Source: Candidatus Indicimonas acetifermentans (GTDB lineage: Bacteria; Gemmatimonadota; Gemmatimonadetes; Palauibacterales; KS3-K002). Taken from it: a stretch of 34,515 nucleotides of DNA. The DNA lies in contig CANPVX010000007.1 in assembly GCA_947581815.1 (NCBI GenBank), positions 1 through 34,515 on the forward strand, given 5' to 3'. How positions within the stretch are numbered: position 1 is the first letter of the stretch; every line of letters starts with the position of its first letter. Under the pieces are notes generated by a model, which saw only the letters and a list, made by a program, of their open reading frames with translations, was not told the origin of the DNA and ran no database searches. Position numbers and translations under genes: made by a program. Below, one piece after another: positions 9,586-19,537 of the stretch.

Positions 9586-10173
9586 ATGGCCAGATCGAGA
9601 ATACTTTCGTTGTTTCGAGCACTTGTAGTGGGCGCGCTCACGGCGCTGATCGTCGGAGCGTGTAGTGACGACCCCACCTTCCAGTTCCCCGTGCCCGAAG
9701 AGCCGTTGGAGAGCGATCTTTTTGATCTAGCGACGGGGCCGGTCGGCGAACCCAGCGCGCTCGATGTCGTCTCCGGCCGCGGCAACGGCCTGCCCCGGCC
9801 CGTGCGCGTCGAGCAAAGCGAGCAGTGGGACATCGCCTTCGGCATGTCGGATCAGGGAGCGGAGTGGCTTCCGCGAGGCGTTTTCGAAGGTCTACCGATC
9901 TCTTCCGGGATCGTGCAGGTCCCGGGCACGTTCGAGAGCGTGACCAACGTTCCGGGCAACAGCGAGGAATACATAGACGACGAGCCGGTGCCGATCGAGG
10001 TCGGCGCCGTCTACGCGGTTCGCAGCCGCGCGGACCCGGTCTTGTCTCTGCCCTGTCACATATTCGGCAAGATCGGCGTGCTGTCCGTCGCCGGTAACCC
10101 AGTTCGCGTCCAGTTCGAGATCTTGTGGAACCCGAACTGTGGCGGTACGAACGTCAGCAGCAGCGGATCGTAA
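9586..10173 (+). CDS. Putative lipoprotein of unknown function
   Basis: MARSRILSLFRALVVGALTALIVGAC signal with lipobox VGAC; no recognised domain. Confidence 0.75.
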   Translation: MARSRILSLFRALVVGALTALIVGACSDDPTFQFPVPEEPLESDLFDLATGPVGEPSALDVVSGRGNGLPRPVRVEQSEQWDIAFGMSDQGAEWLPRGVFEGLPISSGIVQVPGTFESVTNVPGNSEEYIDDEPVPIEVGAVYAVRSRADPVLSLPCHIFGKIGVLSVAGNPVRVQFEILWNPNCGGTNVSSSGS

Positions 10174-10200
10174 CCAACCTCAGACCCGCCACGAAACGGA

Positions 10201-11481
10201 ATGCTCGATCTGAAGCGGATTCGGTTTGAGACCGAGGCCGTGCGCGACCAGCTGGCCAAACGCGGCGACCCGGAGATCGGTGCGGCGATCGACGCCCTGC
10301 TACAACTGGATAAGGATCGACGCGAGCTCCTCGGTAACACCGAGCAGCTCAAAGCTCTCCGGAACGAGGCGTCGAGGCAGATCGCCGATCTGAAGACACA
10401 GGGGAAAGATGCTTCCGCTGTGATCGACCGGATGCGTGACGTGGCCGATCAGATCTCTCGGGGTGACGAAAGGCTCGGCACGATCGAGAGCGAGATGGAG
10501 GAGCTGCTCCTCGTGGTGCCGAACACACCGCTTCCTGAAGTGCCCGCCGGCGATCAGAGCGCCAACGAAATCATCAAGACCTGGGGCGAGCCGCTGGAGA
10601 CGGCCGAGTGGCGCAAACCCCATTGGGAGCTCGCATCGAACCTCGGGCTCATCGACCTGGAGCGCGGCGCCAAGCTCTCGGGTTCCGGTTTTCCGGTATA
10701 TCTGGGCGCCGGTGCACGACTGGCGAGAGGCCTCATCTCTCTCATGCTCGACCTCCACGTCGAAGAGCACGGCTACACCGAGGTTGCCCCTCCGTTTCTG
10801 GTCACCCGAGGCACGATGACGGGCACCGCCCAGCTGCCAAAGCTCGCGGCCGACGCCTATCGTGTCGAATCGGATGACCTCTGGTTGATACCGACCGCAG
10901 AAGTTCCGGTGACCAACCTGCATGCCGGGGAGGTGCTGGCTCCGGGCGAAATGCCGCGCCACTATGTGGCGTGTACTCCTTGCTTCCGCCGTGAGGCGGG
11001 AGCCGCAGGGCGTGAGACGCGGGGCATCAACCGGGTTCACCAGTTCGATAAGGTCGAGTTGGTTCGCCTGGAGCGGCCAGAGGACTCGGCGGAGGCGCTC
11101 GAGGACCTCACTCGACAGGCGGAGGCGGTGTTGCAACGGCTCGGCTTGGCGTACCGGGTCACCCTTCTGGCGGCTGGGGACGTCGCGCAGCAGAGTGCGA
11201 AGACCTACGATCTCGAAGTTTGGGCGCCGGGTGCCGGTCGTTGGCTGGAGGTGTCGTCCTGCTCCAACTGCACGGACTACCAGGCGCGCCGCGCCAACAT
11301 CCGCTTTCGGCAAGAGCGGGGAGCGAAACCGGAATTCGTGCACACGTTGAACGGCTCTGCGCTCGCTCTTCCTCGAACCATGATCGCCCTACTGGAAGCT
11401 TATCAGAGCGAAGATGGCGCCGTTGACGTGCCGGAGGCGCTCCTGCCGTTTGTCAACTTTTCGCGACTCGAGCCGGTGTGA
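10201..11481 (+). CDS. serS: Seryl-tRNA synthetase
   Basis: MLDLKRIRFETEAVRDQLAKRG; IPTAEVPVTNLH; CTPCFRREAGAAGRETRGINRVHQFDKVEL; EVSSCSNCTDYQARRANIRFR. Confidence 0.98.
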   Translation: MLDLKRIRFETEAVRDQLAKRGDPEIGAAIDALLQLDKDRRELLGNTEQLKALRNEASRQIADLKTQGKDASAVIDRMRDVADQISRGDERLGTIESEMEELLLVVPNTPLPEVPAGDQSANEIIKTWGEPLETAEWRKPHWELASNLGLIDLERGAKLSGSGFPVYLGAGARLARGLISLMLDLHVEEHGYTEVAPPFLVTRGTMTGTAQLPKLAADAYRVESDDLWLIPTAEVPVTNLHAGEVLAPGEMPRHYVACTPCFRREAGAAGRETRGINRVHQFDKVELVRLERPEDSAEALEDLTRQAEAVLQRLGLAYRVTLLAAGDVAQQSAKTYDLEVWAPGAGRWLEVSSCSNCTDYQARRANIRFRQERGAKPEFVHTLNGSALALPRTMIALLEAYQSEDGAVDVPEALLPFVNFSRLEPV

Positions 11482-12674
11482 AAGCTCGTTTCTGGGCCGT
11501 AATTCTCTCAGCACTCTTCGGAGTCGTTCTCGCCTGGTACCTGGTCTACACTCAGCAGCTGGTGAGCGCGCTGCGATCCGATGCGGCGGCTGTCTCGAGC
11601 ATGTACGCTCGCATCTTCCAGGGGCTGGCCGATCCTAGTCAGCAAAGCGGCGTTACGGCGCTCTTCGATCTCCTGCGACAGATCGAACAGCTAGGCATCC
11701 CGGTCGTCGTCATCGATCCGTCTGGAGAGCCGTCGGCAGCGGCGAATCTCCCATTCCAGTTCAGCCTCAGCGACCCCGACGACGCCGAGCGGGTGCTCGA
11801 GTATGCGGCGGTTCTCGATCGGCGAAACGCCCCTATCATCCAGCCGGGCATTGGAGAGATCCATTTTGGCGCACCGTCGGTCGTGGAACGCTTGAGGTGG
11901 GTGCCCTGGACCCAAGCGGCTGCGCTGATCGTGATCGTACTGGCTGCTGTCTGGATCGTGCGTTCCACGGTGAGCGCCGAGCGGGAGCGCATGTGGGCCA
12001 CCATGGCCCGCGAGGCAGCGCATCAGCTAGGCACGCCGCTCAGCTCGCTAACTGGGTGGGTCGAGATCTTGAGGATGAGACCGTCGACGCGGTCCGAAAT
12101 CGCATCCGACGAGATGATCGCCAAAGAGGTTGAGGTCGACATCGAACGGCTGAACAAGGTGGCGCAGCGCTTCGAGCTCATCGGGCAGCAACCAGATCTG
12201 CAGAGAGTGAAAGTCGAAGACATCTTGAGGCGGCTGGAAGAGTACTTCCAGGCGCGGCTTCCGCGAATGGATCGCTCGATCGAGCTCGACATTCAGACCG
12301 AGCCCGGGCTGGCAAGGGTAGAGGGTAACCCGGTGCTGCTGGAGTGGGCGTTCGAGAACATCATCAAGAACGCCATCGATGTGCTGGCTGGTCGTGGCGG
12401 GCGGATCGCTGTAACCGCCGAGTCCATGAGGGGCAGAGTGAGGATTTGCTTTCGGGACGACGGGCCGGGCGTACCCGCGGAGCTGCGCGATCATCTCTTT
12501 GAGCCCGGAGTGTCCGGGAAGGAAGGGTGGGGGATCGGCCTCACCTTGACGCGCCGGATCATCCGCGTCACGCATGGCGGCTCGATAATCCTCGGCGCGC
12601 CGGAGAAGGGTGCGTTGTTCGTCGTTGAGCTACCGATCGCTGCCTCCGATGAGAACGGCGGAGCGCAGCAGTGA
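11478..12674 (+). CDS. Membrane sensor histidine kinase
   Basis: Two TM segments flanking an extracytoplasmic region; H-box REAAHQLGTPLSSLTGW; N/G boxes ENIIKNAIDVL, FRDDGPGVP, GWGIGLTLTRRI. Confidence 0.92.
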   Translation: MKARFWAVILSALFGVVLAWYLVYTQQLVSALRSDAAAVSSMYARIFQGLADPSQQSGVTALFDLLRQIEQLGIPVVVIDPSGEPSAAANLPFQFSLSDPDDAERVLEYAAVLDRRNAPIIQPGIGEIHFGAPSVVERLRWVPWTQAAALIVIVLAAVWIVRSTVSAERERMWATMAREAAHQLGTPLSSLTGWVEILRMRPSTRSEIASDEMIAKEVEVDIERLNKVAQRFELIGQQPDLQRVKVEDILRRLEEYFQARLPRMDRSIELDIQTEPGLARVEGNPVLLEWAFENIIKNAIDVLAGRGGRIAVTAESMRGRVRICFRDDGPGVPAELRDHLFEPGVSGKEGWGIGLTLTRRIIRVTHGGSIILGAPEKGALFVVELPIAASDENGGAQQ

Positions 12675-14947
12675 AGTCGGGCGGGCTGAAGCGCGGCGAC
12701 TATCTCGAATCGCTGAACCCGGCGCAGCGGGAAGCCGTGGAGCATTTCGAAGGTCCGCTGCTCATCCTCGCCGGCGCCGGCTCGGGCAAGACGCGCGTCC
12801 TCACGTGCCGGATCGCTCACCTCATCGAGCGTCACGGTGTCGAGCCCAACTTTATCATGGCGGTCACCTTCACGAACAAAGCAGCCCAGGAGATGCGGGA
12901 TCGCGTGCGCGCTCTGCTCGGCAGCGAGCCAGCCGGAATGTGGATCGGCACCTTCCATTCCGTCGGCGCCAGGATCCTACGCCGGCACGCCGCCCGCCTG
13001 GGCTTCGGTCCCGGGTTCACGATCCTGGATTCAGACGACAGCCAGCGCGAGGTGAAGCGCGTCATGGAACGTTTGAAGGTCGGCAAACCTTGGAAACCGA
13101 AGACAGTCCAGGCCGCGCTGTCGGCCGCCAAGAACCAGCTCGTCTCACCGGAGGAGTTCACGAAAACGGCGTTCGACCCGTTCGCCCGCGTCGTGGCTGA
13201 AGTCTACCCTGAGTATCAGTCAGCCCTGAAGAGCGCGAACGAGCTCGATTTCGACGACCTGCTCGTCAAGCCCGTTGAACTGTTCACTTCCCACGCGGAT
13301 GTGCTCGCGGCCTTTCGCGAGCGATTCGCGTTCATTCTCGTTGATGAGTACCAGGACACGAATCGGGCCCAGTACCGATTTCTGGAGCTTCTGGCCCGGG
13401 AGCATGGGAACTTGGGTGTGGTCGGGGATGACGATCAATCTATTTACGGTTGGAGAGGCGCCGACATCCGCAATATCCTCGGGTTCGAGACAGACTTCCC
13501 GAACACGCGCACGATCCGACTCGAGCGGAACTACCGTTCGACCAAAGTGATTCTGCGCGCGGCGAACTCCGTCATAGCGGAGAACAAGCATCGAAAAGGG
13601 AAGACGCTCTACACCGAGAACGACGTCGGGCCGATGGTGACGCTCGCTCACACGGCGGACGAGGTCGATGAAGCGGAATGGATCCAGGAGGAGATCGCTA
13701 AGCAACTCGACGGATCATCGCACACATCTCTCAAGGATTATGTCGTTCTCTACCGAACGAATGCGCAGAGCCGGGCGTTCGAGGAGGCGTTTCGCAGAGC
13801 GGATACACCCTATCGAATCATCGGCGGCGTGCGATTCTACGAGCGGCGCGAGATCAAGGATGTGATAGCGTACCTGAAGCTGATCTCGAATCCAAAGGAC
13901 GCGAGCGCGTTGCTGCGCATCGTGAACTACCCGCGGCGGGGAATTGGCGACGCGAGTCTCACCGCGCTTCTGGAAGGTGCCAACGCGGCCGGCTCCTCGC
14001 TCCTGGAGGCGGCTCGCCGCGCTAGCTCATTCGACCGCATCCCTTCATCTGGCGCGGCCGCGCTCGAGAAGTTCGCCATGATGATCGACCGCTACCGCGG
14101 GCTGAAGCCACACTTACGCGTCCATGAGCTGCTCGCTCAACTGATCGGCGAGCTGAAGTTGGTCGAGATGCTGCGCGCCGAAGGCCACGATGGAATGGAT
14201 CGCGCCCAGAACGTGGAGGAGCTGATGGCCGCCGCGTCGGAGTTCGGCGCGGAGCCGGCGGTCGAGGAAGAGGATCTGCTTGAAGTCGAAGACGTGACCG
14301 AGCTCGACCTCTTTCTTCAGAAGATCTCGCTCATCGCGGATGTCGACAATCTCGATCCCGAGGCGGACGCCGTCACACTCATGACGCTGCACAACGCCAA
14401 GGGACTCGAGTTTCCGGTCGTGTTCATATCTGGCCTCGAGGAAGGGCTATTCCCGCTCTCGCGCTCGCACGATAGTCTCGAGGAGCTCGAAGAAGAGAGG
14501 CGTCTCTTCTACGTGGGTATCACGAGAGCGAAAGAGAAGCTATACCTCAGCCACGCCAAGACTCGCCGTCGCGGCGGCGACTGGATGGTCTCGAGCCCGT
14601 CGGCATTCTTGCTACCGCTACCGAGCGAGCTGATCGTCGAGCATGAGACGCCACGTTTCGCCGAGCGGGAGATGCCCCGGAGGCGCAGACGCGAGTGGAT
14701 GGACTGGCCCGGGCGGCGCCAACGCGACAGCCTGCCGGGCGAGCTCACCTACGATTTCTCGGATTCGCAGGATACGCCGACCCTGCCTCCGCTCGTCGAA
14801 GGCGCTCGGGTACGGCATCCTCGATTCGGCATCGGGACGGTCACGGAACTGGACGGCGATGGCTGGGATGTGAAGGCGGTGGTCGACTTCGAGTCCGTGG
14901 GACGTAAGAAGCTGGTCGTCAGGTACGCCAACCTGGATCTGGCTTAA
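12671..14947 (+). CDS. pcrA: UvrD/PcrA-type superfamily 1 DNA helicase
   Basis: LNPAQREAVEHFEGPLLILAGAGSGKTRVL; VDEYQDTNRAQYRFL; GDDDQSIYGWRGAD; LMTLHNAKGLEFPVVF; RLFYVGITRAKEKL. Confidence 0.95.
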   Translation: MKSGGLKRGDYLESLNPAQREAVEHFEGPLLILAGAGSGKTRVLTCRIAHLIERHGVEPNFIMAVTFTNKAAQEMRDRVRALLGSEPAGMWIGTFHSVGARILRRHAARLGFGPGFTILDSDDSQREVKRVMERLKVGKPWKPKTVQAALSAAKNQLVSPEEFTKTAFDPFARVVAEVYPEYQSALKSANELDFDDLLVKPVELFTSHADVLAAFRERFAFILVDEYQDTNRAQYRFLELLAREHGNLGVVGDDDQSIYGWRGADIRNILGFETDFPNTRTIRLERNYRSTKVILRAANSVIAENKHRKGKTLYTENDVGPMVTLAHTADEVDEAEWIQEEIAKQLDGSSHTSLKDYVVLYRTNAQSRAFEEAFRRADTPYRIIGGVRFYERREIKDVIAYLKLISNPKDASALLRIVNYPRRGIGDASLTALLEGANAAGSSLLEAARRASSFDRIPSSGAAALEKFAMMIDRYRGLKPHLRVHELLAQLIGELKLVEMLRAEGHDGMDRAQNVEELMAAASEFGAEPAVEEEDLLEVEDVTELDLFLQKISLIADVDNLDPEADAVTLMTLHNAKGLEFPVVFISGLEEGLFPLSRSHDSLEELEEERRLFYVGITRAKEKLYLSHAKTRRRGGDWMVSSPSAFLLPLPSELIVEHETPRFAEREMPRRRRREWMDWPGRRQRDSLPGELTYDFSDSQDTPTLPPLVEGARVRHPRFGIGTVTELDGDGWDVKAVVDFESVGRKKLVVRYANLDLA

Positions 14948-15003
14948 GGGCCGAGGGCAGCCGCACGGATCGCTGAGGGGAACTTGTCAAGGAGGTTCAC
15001 AGG

Positions 15004-15318
15004 ATGGCCGTCGATCGCGACGATTTGCTAAAGGTCAAGGAACTGGCCGAGTTGGAGCTCAGTGACGCCGAAGTGGACGCGCTCACGCGAGACTGCCGTC
15101 TGATCCTCCAGGACTTTGACTCAATAATGGAGCTCGACATCTCCACGGTCGAGCCCGCCGACGCCCTCGAACACGCCGCGCCGCTGCGCGAGGACGCAGA
15201 GAATTGCGACCCGCTCGAACTCCCGCCAGCGGAGATGGCGCCAGAGTGGCGGGACGGCTTTTATGTACTGCCGAGGCTGGCGGCGCTTGACGACGCAGCG
15301 GGCCCCGCGGAGGAGTAG
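15004..15318 (+). CDS. gatC: Asp/Glu-tRNA(Asn/Gln) amidotransferase subunit C
   Basis: ELAELELSDAEVDAL...LREDAENCD; followed by gatA and gatB. Confidence 0.92.
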   Translation: MAVDRDDLLKVKELAELELSDAEVDALTRDCRLILQDFDSIMELDISTVEPADALEHAAPLREDAENCDPLELPPAEMAPEWRDGFYVLPRLAALDDAAGPAEE

Positions 15319-15343
15319 GGGCGGGGGCGGGGGCGGGGGCGGG
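15318..15343 (+). repeat. GGGGGC hexanucleotide tandem tract (about 4 units)
   Basis: ggggcgggggcgggggcgggggcggg in the gatC-gatA gap, starting at the last base of the gatC stop codon. Confidence 0.9.
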
Positions 15344-15360
15344 AGCCTCTCGAGAGCGCC

Positions 15361-16839
15361 ATGTCGGACGTGAAGCCGATATCGGTCAAGCAGCTGGGCG
15401 CTGAGCTGAGAGCCCGCCGGCTGTCGGTCGTCGAGCTGCTGCGCCAGACCCGTGAGGCCATTGCGCAGAGCGATGCCGAAGACCCACCGCTCAACGCATT
15501 TCTATCGATAGCCGGCGACGAGCTGTCCGAGGAAGCGGAGGCGCTGGATCGAGCGCTTCAGGCGGGGGAGGATCTCGGTCCGCTCACCGGCATTCCGGTG
15601 GCGCTCAAGGACAATATCTGCGCTCGTGGTCTGCCTACGACCTGCGCATCGCGAATCCTCGAGAACTACGTGACGGCGTTCGAGGCGACGGTGACGCGCA
15701 AACTGCGCGCTGCCGGCGCGCTCATCGTCGGCAAGACCAACCTCGACGAATTCGCGATGGGTTCGTCCACGGAGAACAGCGCGTTCGGGCCCACGCGCAA
15801 CCCGCGCGATCGCGAGCGGGTGCCGGGCGGGAGCTCGGGAGGATCGGCGGCCGCGGTCGCGGCGGGGCTGGTGCCTGTGGCGCTGGGCTCGGACACAGGC
15901 GGCTCGGTTCGACAGCCTGCCGCATTCTGCGGGGTCGTCGGCCTCAAACCCAGCTACGGGCGGGTCAGCCGCTACGGGTTGGTGGCTTTCGCCTCGAGCC
16001 TTGACCAGATCGGGCCGCTGACGCTGACGGTGGAAGACGCTGCCACTGTACTGGCCGTCATCGCGGGACACGATGACTTCGATGGCACATCGGCCGATGT
16101 ACCGGTACCCGATTTCGCCGACTCCTTGGCCGCGGGGGCGGAGGGCCTCGTAGTGGGGCTTCCACGCGAGTATCTGCGCCACGACATGGAGGGTGGCATC
16201 GCTGCGTTGTGTGTGGCGACCGCGGAGCGTCTCGAGTCCCTTGGTGCCGAGATCCGCGAGGTATCCCTGCCGCACACGGAGTACGCGATTCCCAGCTACT
16301 ATCTCGTGGCTAACGCAGAGGCTTCGAGCAACCTGGCGCGCTACGACGGCGTGCGCTTCGGGCTGCGCGCGTCTGAAGCACAGAGCGCGACCCAGGTGTA
16401 TCGCCTCACGCGAGGTTCCGGGTTCGGAGCCGAAGTGAAGCGCAGGATCATATTGGGCACGTATGGCCTCTCGTCTGGATACTATGATGCCTACTACGGT
16501 CGAGGGCAGCGCGTGCGTCGCCTTATCAGCAAAGACTTCGAGGATGTGTTCGCCACGGGCGTCGACGTTCTGTTCACACCGACCTCACCGACGGCTGCCT
16601 TTCGAATCGGCGAACTGATCGAACACCCTCTCGACATGTACCTCTCGGATGTATTCACCGCTACGGCGAACTTGGCGGGAGTACCGGCTATTTCGATTCC
16701 AATCGGTGAGGTCGATGGACTACCGGTGGGTGGCCAGTTCATCGCGAATCATCTCGATGAGCCTATGCTCTTGCGCGCGGCGCGAGCTCTGGAGCTTTCG
16801 CTCGAAGAGTCTCCGCTCGACGCGGAGGCCCCTTCTTAA
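15361..16839 (+). CDS. gatA: Asp/Glu-tRNA(Asn/Gln) amidotransferase subunit A
   Basis: [20 protein letters not shown]; amidase signature [66 protein letters not shown]. Confidence 0.98.
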   Translation: MSDVKPISVKQLGAELRARRLSVVELLRQTREAIAQSDAEDPPLNAFLSIAGDELSEEAEALDRALQAGEDLGPLTGIPVALKDNICARGLPTTCASRILENYVTAFEATVTRKLRAAGALIVGKTNLDEFAMGSSTENSAFGPTRNPRDRERVPGGSSGGSAAAVAAGLVPVALGSDTGGSVRQPAAFCGVVGLKPSYGRVSRYGLVAFASSLDQIGPLTLTVEDAATVLAVIAGHDDFDGTSADVPVPDFADSLAAGAEGLVVGLPREYLRHDMEGGIAALCVATAERLESLGAEIREVSLPHTEYAIPSYYLVANAEASSNLARYDGVRFGLRASEAQSATQVYRLTRGSGFGAEVKRRIILGTYGLSSGYYDAYYGRGQRVRRLISKDFEDVFATGVDVLFTPTSPTAAFRIGELIEHPLDMYLSDVFTATANLAGVPAISIPIGEVDGLPVGGQFIANHLDEPMLLRAARALELSLEESPLDAEAPS

Positions 16840-18312
16840 ATGTCGGCATCGTCGTCGACCGCTTCAAGCTTCGAGACCATCATCGGCCTCGAAGTCCACG
16901 CTCAGCTGAAGACCGGGAGCAAGATGTTCTGCGGCTGCCGGGTGGAGTTTGGGGCCCCACCGAATACCTTAGTCTGTCCCGTCTGCCTAGGCCTCCCCGG
17001 CGCACTGCCTGTCACCAACTCGAATGCGATCGCGCTCGCTCTTCGGGCCGCTCTGGCGCTCGGCTGCGCCGTGCATACTCGATCGGTATTCGCTCGGAAG
17101 AACTATTTTTACCACGACCTGCCCAAAGGCTTCCAGATCACTCAGTACGACCAGCCCCTAGCCACCGATGGGTCGCTGGCGCTGGTCTCCGAGGTCGGAG
17201 GAGAGGCCGTCTCCGTCCGGATCCGGCGGCTGCACTTGGAAGAGGACGCTGGGAAGTCGCTGCACGATCGTTTTCCGGGACTGACGGCAGTGGATCTCAA
17301 TCGAGCGGGCATACCCTTGATCGAGATAGTCAGCGAACCCGATCTGCGCTCGCCGGCGCTGGCGCGAGCCTACGTGACCCGGCTCAAGCAGACGCTCGAG
17401 TACCTGGAAGTAAGCGACGGTAACATGGAGGAAGGGAGCTTGCGGGTGGATGCCAACGTCTCGGTCCGGCCTCGCGGGAGTCGCGATCTCGGGACCAAGA
17501 GCGAGGTCAAGAACATGAACTCGTTCAGCCAGCTCGAAAAAGCGCTGACCTACGTCGCGGCCCAGCACGTCAAGCTCACCGAGGCGGGGTCTGTCGTGGA
17601 GCACCAGACCATGTTGTGGGACCCCGCGCGTGGAGAAGCCCGGCCGATGCGCGAGAAGGAGGACATCCACGATTACCGTTACTTCCCAGAGCCAGATCTG
17701 CCGACGCTAGTCGTGTCCGAGGCCGAAATAGAGCGGACTCGACGCGGGCTGCCCGAGTTACCCTGGCAAAAGGAAGAGCGGTTCGTGCACGAATACGGCT
17801 TGCCGGGCTACGACGCTGAGGTCCTCAGCGCGACCCGCCCACTGGCTGACTTCTTCGAGGCGGTAGCTGGCGCAGCGGCTGATCCGAAGACCGTCTCCAA
17901 CTGGGTGATGGGCGAAGTGATGGCGGCTTGCAACGAGGGTGGAGTGGGGATCGCCGAGCTCGGACTCGAGCCCGGAGCCCTGGCGGAGCTGATCGGCCTC
18001 GTAGGCTCAGGCACTCTCTCGAACAATCTGGGGAAGCAAGTCTTGAGAAAGATGATCGAGACGGGCAAAGCCCCCGAGCAGATCATCGACGAGGATGACC
18101 TGAGCAAAGTCTCGGATGTGGGCCAGATCGAAGCGTGGGTAGCCGCGGTGATCGAGGATAATCCCAAAGAGGTGGAGCGCTACCGGCGAGGCGAGGAGAA
18201 GCTGCTTTCGTTCTTCATCGGGCAGGTAATGCAGAAGTCCAAAGGAAGAGCGGACCCGGCTCGGCTACGGGAAGTGCTGCTGGGTGCGATTAACCGGGAT
18301 TGGGGAGGTTAG
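16840..18312 (+). CDS. gatB: Asp/Glu-tRNA(Asn/Gln) amidotransferase subunit B
   Basis: IIGLEVHAQLKTGSKMFCGC...NTLVCPVCLGLPGALPVTN...GNMEEGSLRVDANVSVRPRG. Confidence 0.98.
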   Translation: MSASSSTASSFETIIGLEVHAQLKTGSKMFCGCRVEFGAPPNTLVCPVCLGLPGALPVTNSNAIALALRAALALGCAVHTRSVFARKNYFYHDLPKGFQITQYDQPLATDGSLALVSEVGGEAVSVRIRRLHLEEDAGKSLHDRFPGLTAVDLNRAGIPLIEIVSEPDLRSPALARAYVTRLKQTLEYLEVSDGNMEEGSLRVDANVSVRPRGSRDLGTKSEVKNMNSFSQLEKALTYVAAQHVKLTEAGSVVEHQTMLWDPARGEARPMREKEDIHDYRYFPEPDLPTLVVSEAEIERTRRGLPELPWQKEERFVHEYGLPGYDAEVLSATRPLADFFEAVAGAAADPKTVSNWVMGEVMAACNEGGVGIAELGLEPGALAELIGLVGSGTLSNNLGKQVLRKMIETGKAPEQIIDEDDLSKVSDVGQIEAWVAAVIEDNPKEVERYRRGEEKLLSFFIGQVMQKSKGRADPARLREVLLGAINRDWGG

Positions 18313-18330
18313 CTGACTGGGGCGACCCCG

Positions 18331-19305
18331 TCAGGCTCCCGATTTCTCGACCTCCTGTTCGTGCTCGAGCGGCTTCGCGATCAAGTGCACGAGGTCGATC
18401 CATAATCCTTCGGCGCTCAACCGCTTGTCCCACCACCCGAGTGCCTCAGGCATTACGAACCGCTCGCCAGCGAGCTCTTCCAGCTCGGTCTGGTGACGCG
18501 TTTTCCGCCGGCCGATCTCCCGCGTGAGCTTCTTCGCCTCGGACAGCGCCTGCTCGCCCGTAGGATCCAGCTGAGCTGGCACGGAGCCGCCCCGAGCGTC
18601 CAGATAATCCATCGCGAAGTCAAACGTGATGCGGAGCCAGGCGTTTACCTGCCGGTCGTTGATGTCCCAGCGGGAATTGTCGAGCACGCGGTCGAAAAAG
18701 GCTTGCCAGGCATCATGGTTGGCCAGATTTATGATGCCCTTGAAGATCCGGCGGTTCGTTTGGAAGCTGAACACCGCGCGATCCAGCACTCGATCCATTA
18801 GCTCGTCGTTGTGGCTCTGATCGAAGTCGGTGATCAGGTGCCGCGCCGCCTCCATGTAGGACTGGCCGAGGTGGACGTCCATGCGGTGCTCCCAGTAGGA
18901 GTGACCGATGGCCTGTGTGTTGGCGGACGTGAGGAGCCGGCGGGGCAGAAAGATGTTGTGCGCGATCGTGTCGCCCGCGAGGTGCACTAAGTATCCCAGA
19001 GCGCAAGCGCGAGTGCGGTCCGTTTCCGCCGCTTCGTACAGCTCCTCTCCCACATGCCAGTGGTGACAGTTGCGGCCCACCGGCGCGTACTTCTTGCCGA
19101 AAGTGATGTCCGCGGCGATGCAGCCATAAAGAAAGTCGTGCGGCCAAGCTCGCAGCAGAGAAGCCACTGCGGCGGGTAGGAGGCTGAGGGCGGCGAGGAT
19201 CTCCGTTCCCACCAGGATGTGCATTCCAGGACCCCAGGCCCAGGCGGGCTCCGCTACAAGCAGCACGGCCAGCGTGGCGAGTCCTAGTGTTATCAGTAGA
19301 CGCAT
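18331..19305 (-). CDS. Secreted zinc-dependent phospholipase C-like protein
   Basis: Signal peptide ending AWA|WGPGMHILVG (Trp at the predicted mature N-terminus), His/Asp motifs YLVHLAGDTIAHNIFLPRR and HSYWEHRMD. Confidence 0.8.
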   Translation of the reverse strand: MRLLITLGLATLAVLLVAEPAWAWGPGMHILVGTEILAALSLLPAAVASLLRAWPHDFLYGCIAADITFGKKYAPVGRNCHHWHVGEELYEAAETDRTRACALGYLVHLAGDTIAHNIFLPRRLLTSANTQAIGHSYWEHRMDVHLGQSYMEAARHLITDFDQSHNDELMDRVLDRAVFSFQTNRRIFKGIINLANHDAWQAFFDRVLDNSRWDINDRQVNAWLRITFDFAMDYLDARGGSVPAQLDPTGEQALSEAKKLTREIGRRKTRHQTELEELAGERFVMPEALGWWDKRLSAEGLWIDLVHLIAKPLEHEQEVEKSGA

Positions 19306-19390
19306 GTGCGAGGCGAATTAGCCGACGTACTTCGAGTTCTTTTCCAGTGCGGGATGCGCTGGATACGCGGGGAAATATGGCGTATTCTCT

Positions 19391-19446
19391 GGGTGTTTGC
19401 CAAGGTTGGAATCCCGCCTGTCACGCCTATCCCGTCAGGTGGGGGC
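19391..19446 (+). other. Degenerate tRNA-Asp(GTC)-like fragment (possible att remnant)
   Basis: GGTTGGAATCCCGCCTGTCACGCC (19404-19427) resembles the D-arm/anticodon-arm part of bacterial tRNA-Asp (GGTTAGAAT..CCTGTCACGC), followed by CCCGTCAGG resembling the 3' T-arm part; no foldable full cloverleaf. Confidence 0.45.
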
Positions 19447-19461
19447 AAGTAGGGGGCAAGT
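19441..19461 (+). repeat. Direct repeat GGGGGCAAGT x2 (11-bp period)
   Basis: gggggcaagt-a-gggggcaagt at 19441-19450 and 19452-19461. Confidence 0.85.
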
Positions 19462-19537
19462 CAAACCACCGAACCGGTGGCGTCGGGAAGATGGGCCGAG
19501 CCCGCCGCTGCCCCGTCTTGGAAGGAGGATACACCTT

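Noticed and set aside
10300-11343. 347-aa minus-strand ORF opposite serS
   Set aside because: Shadow ORF fully antisense to a clear serS; typical of GC-rich codon bias, no recognisable domain.
15502-16275. 257-aa minus-strand ORF opposite gatA
   Set aside because: Shadow of the amidase coding region; no plausible start context or domain.
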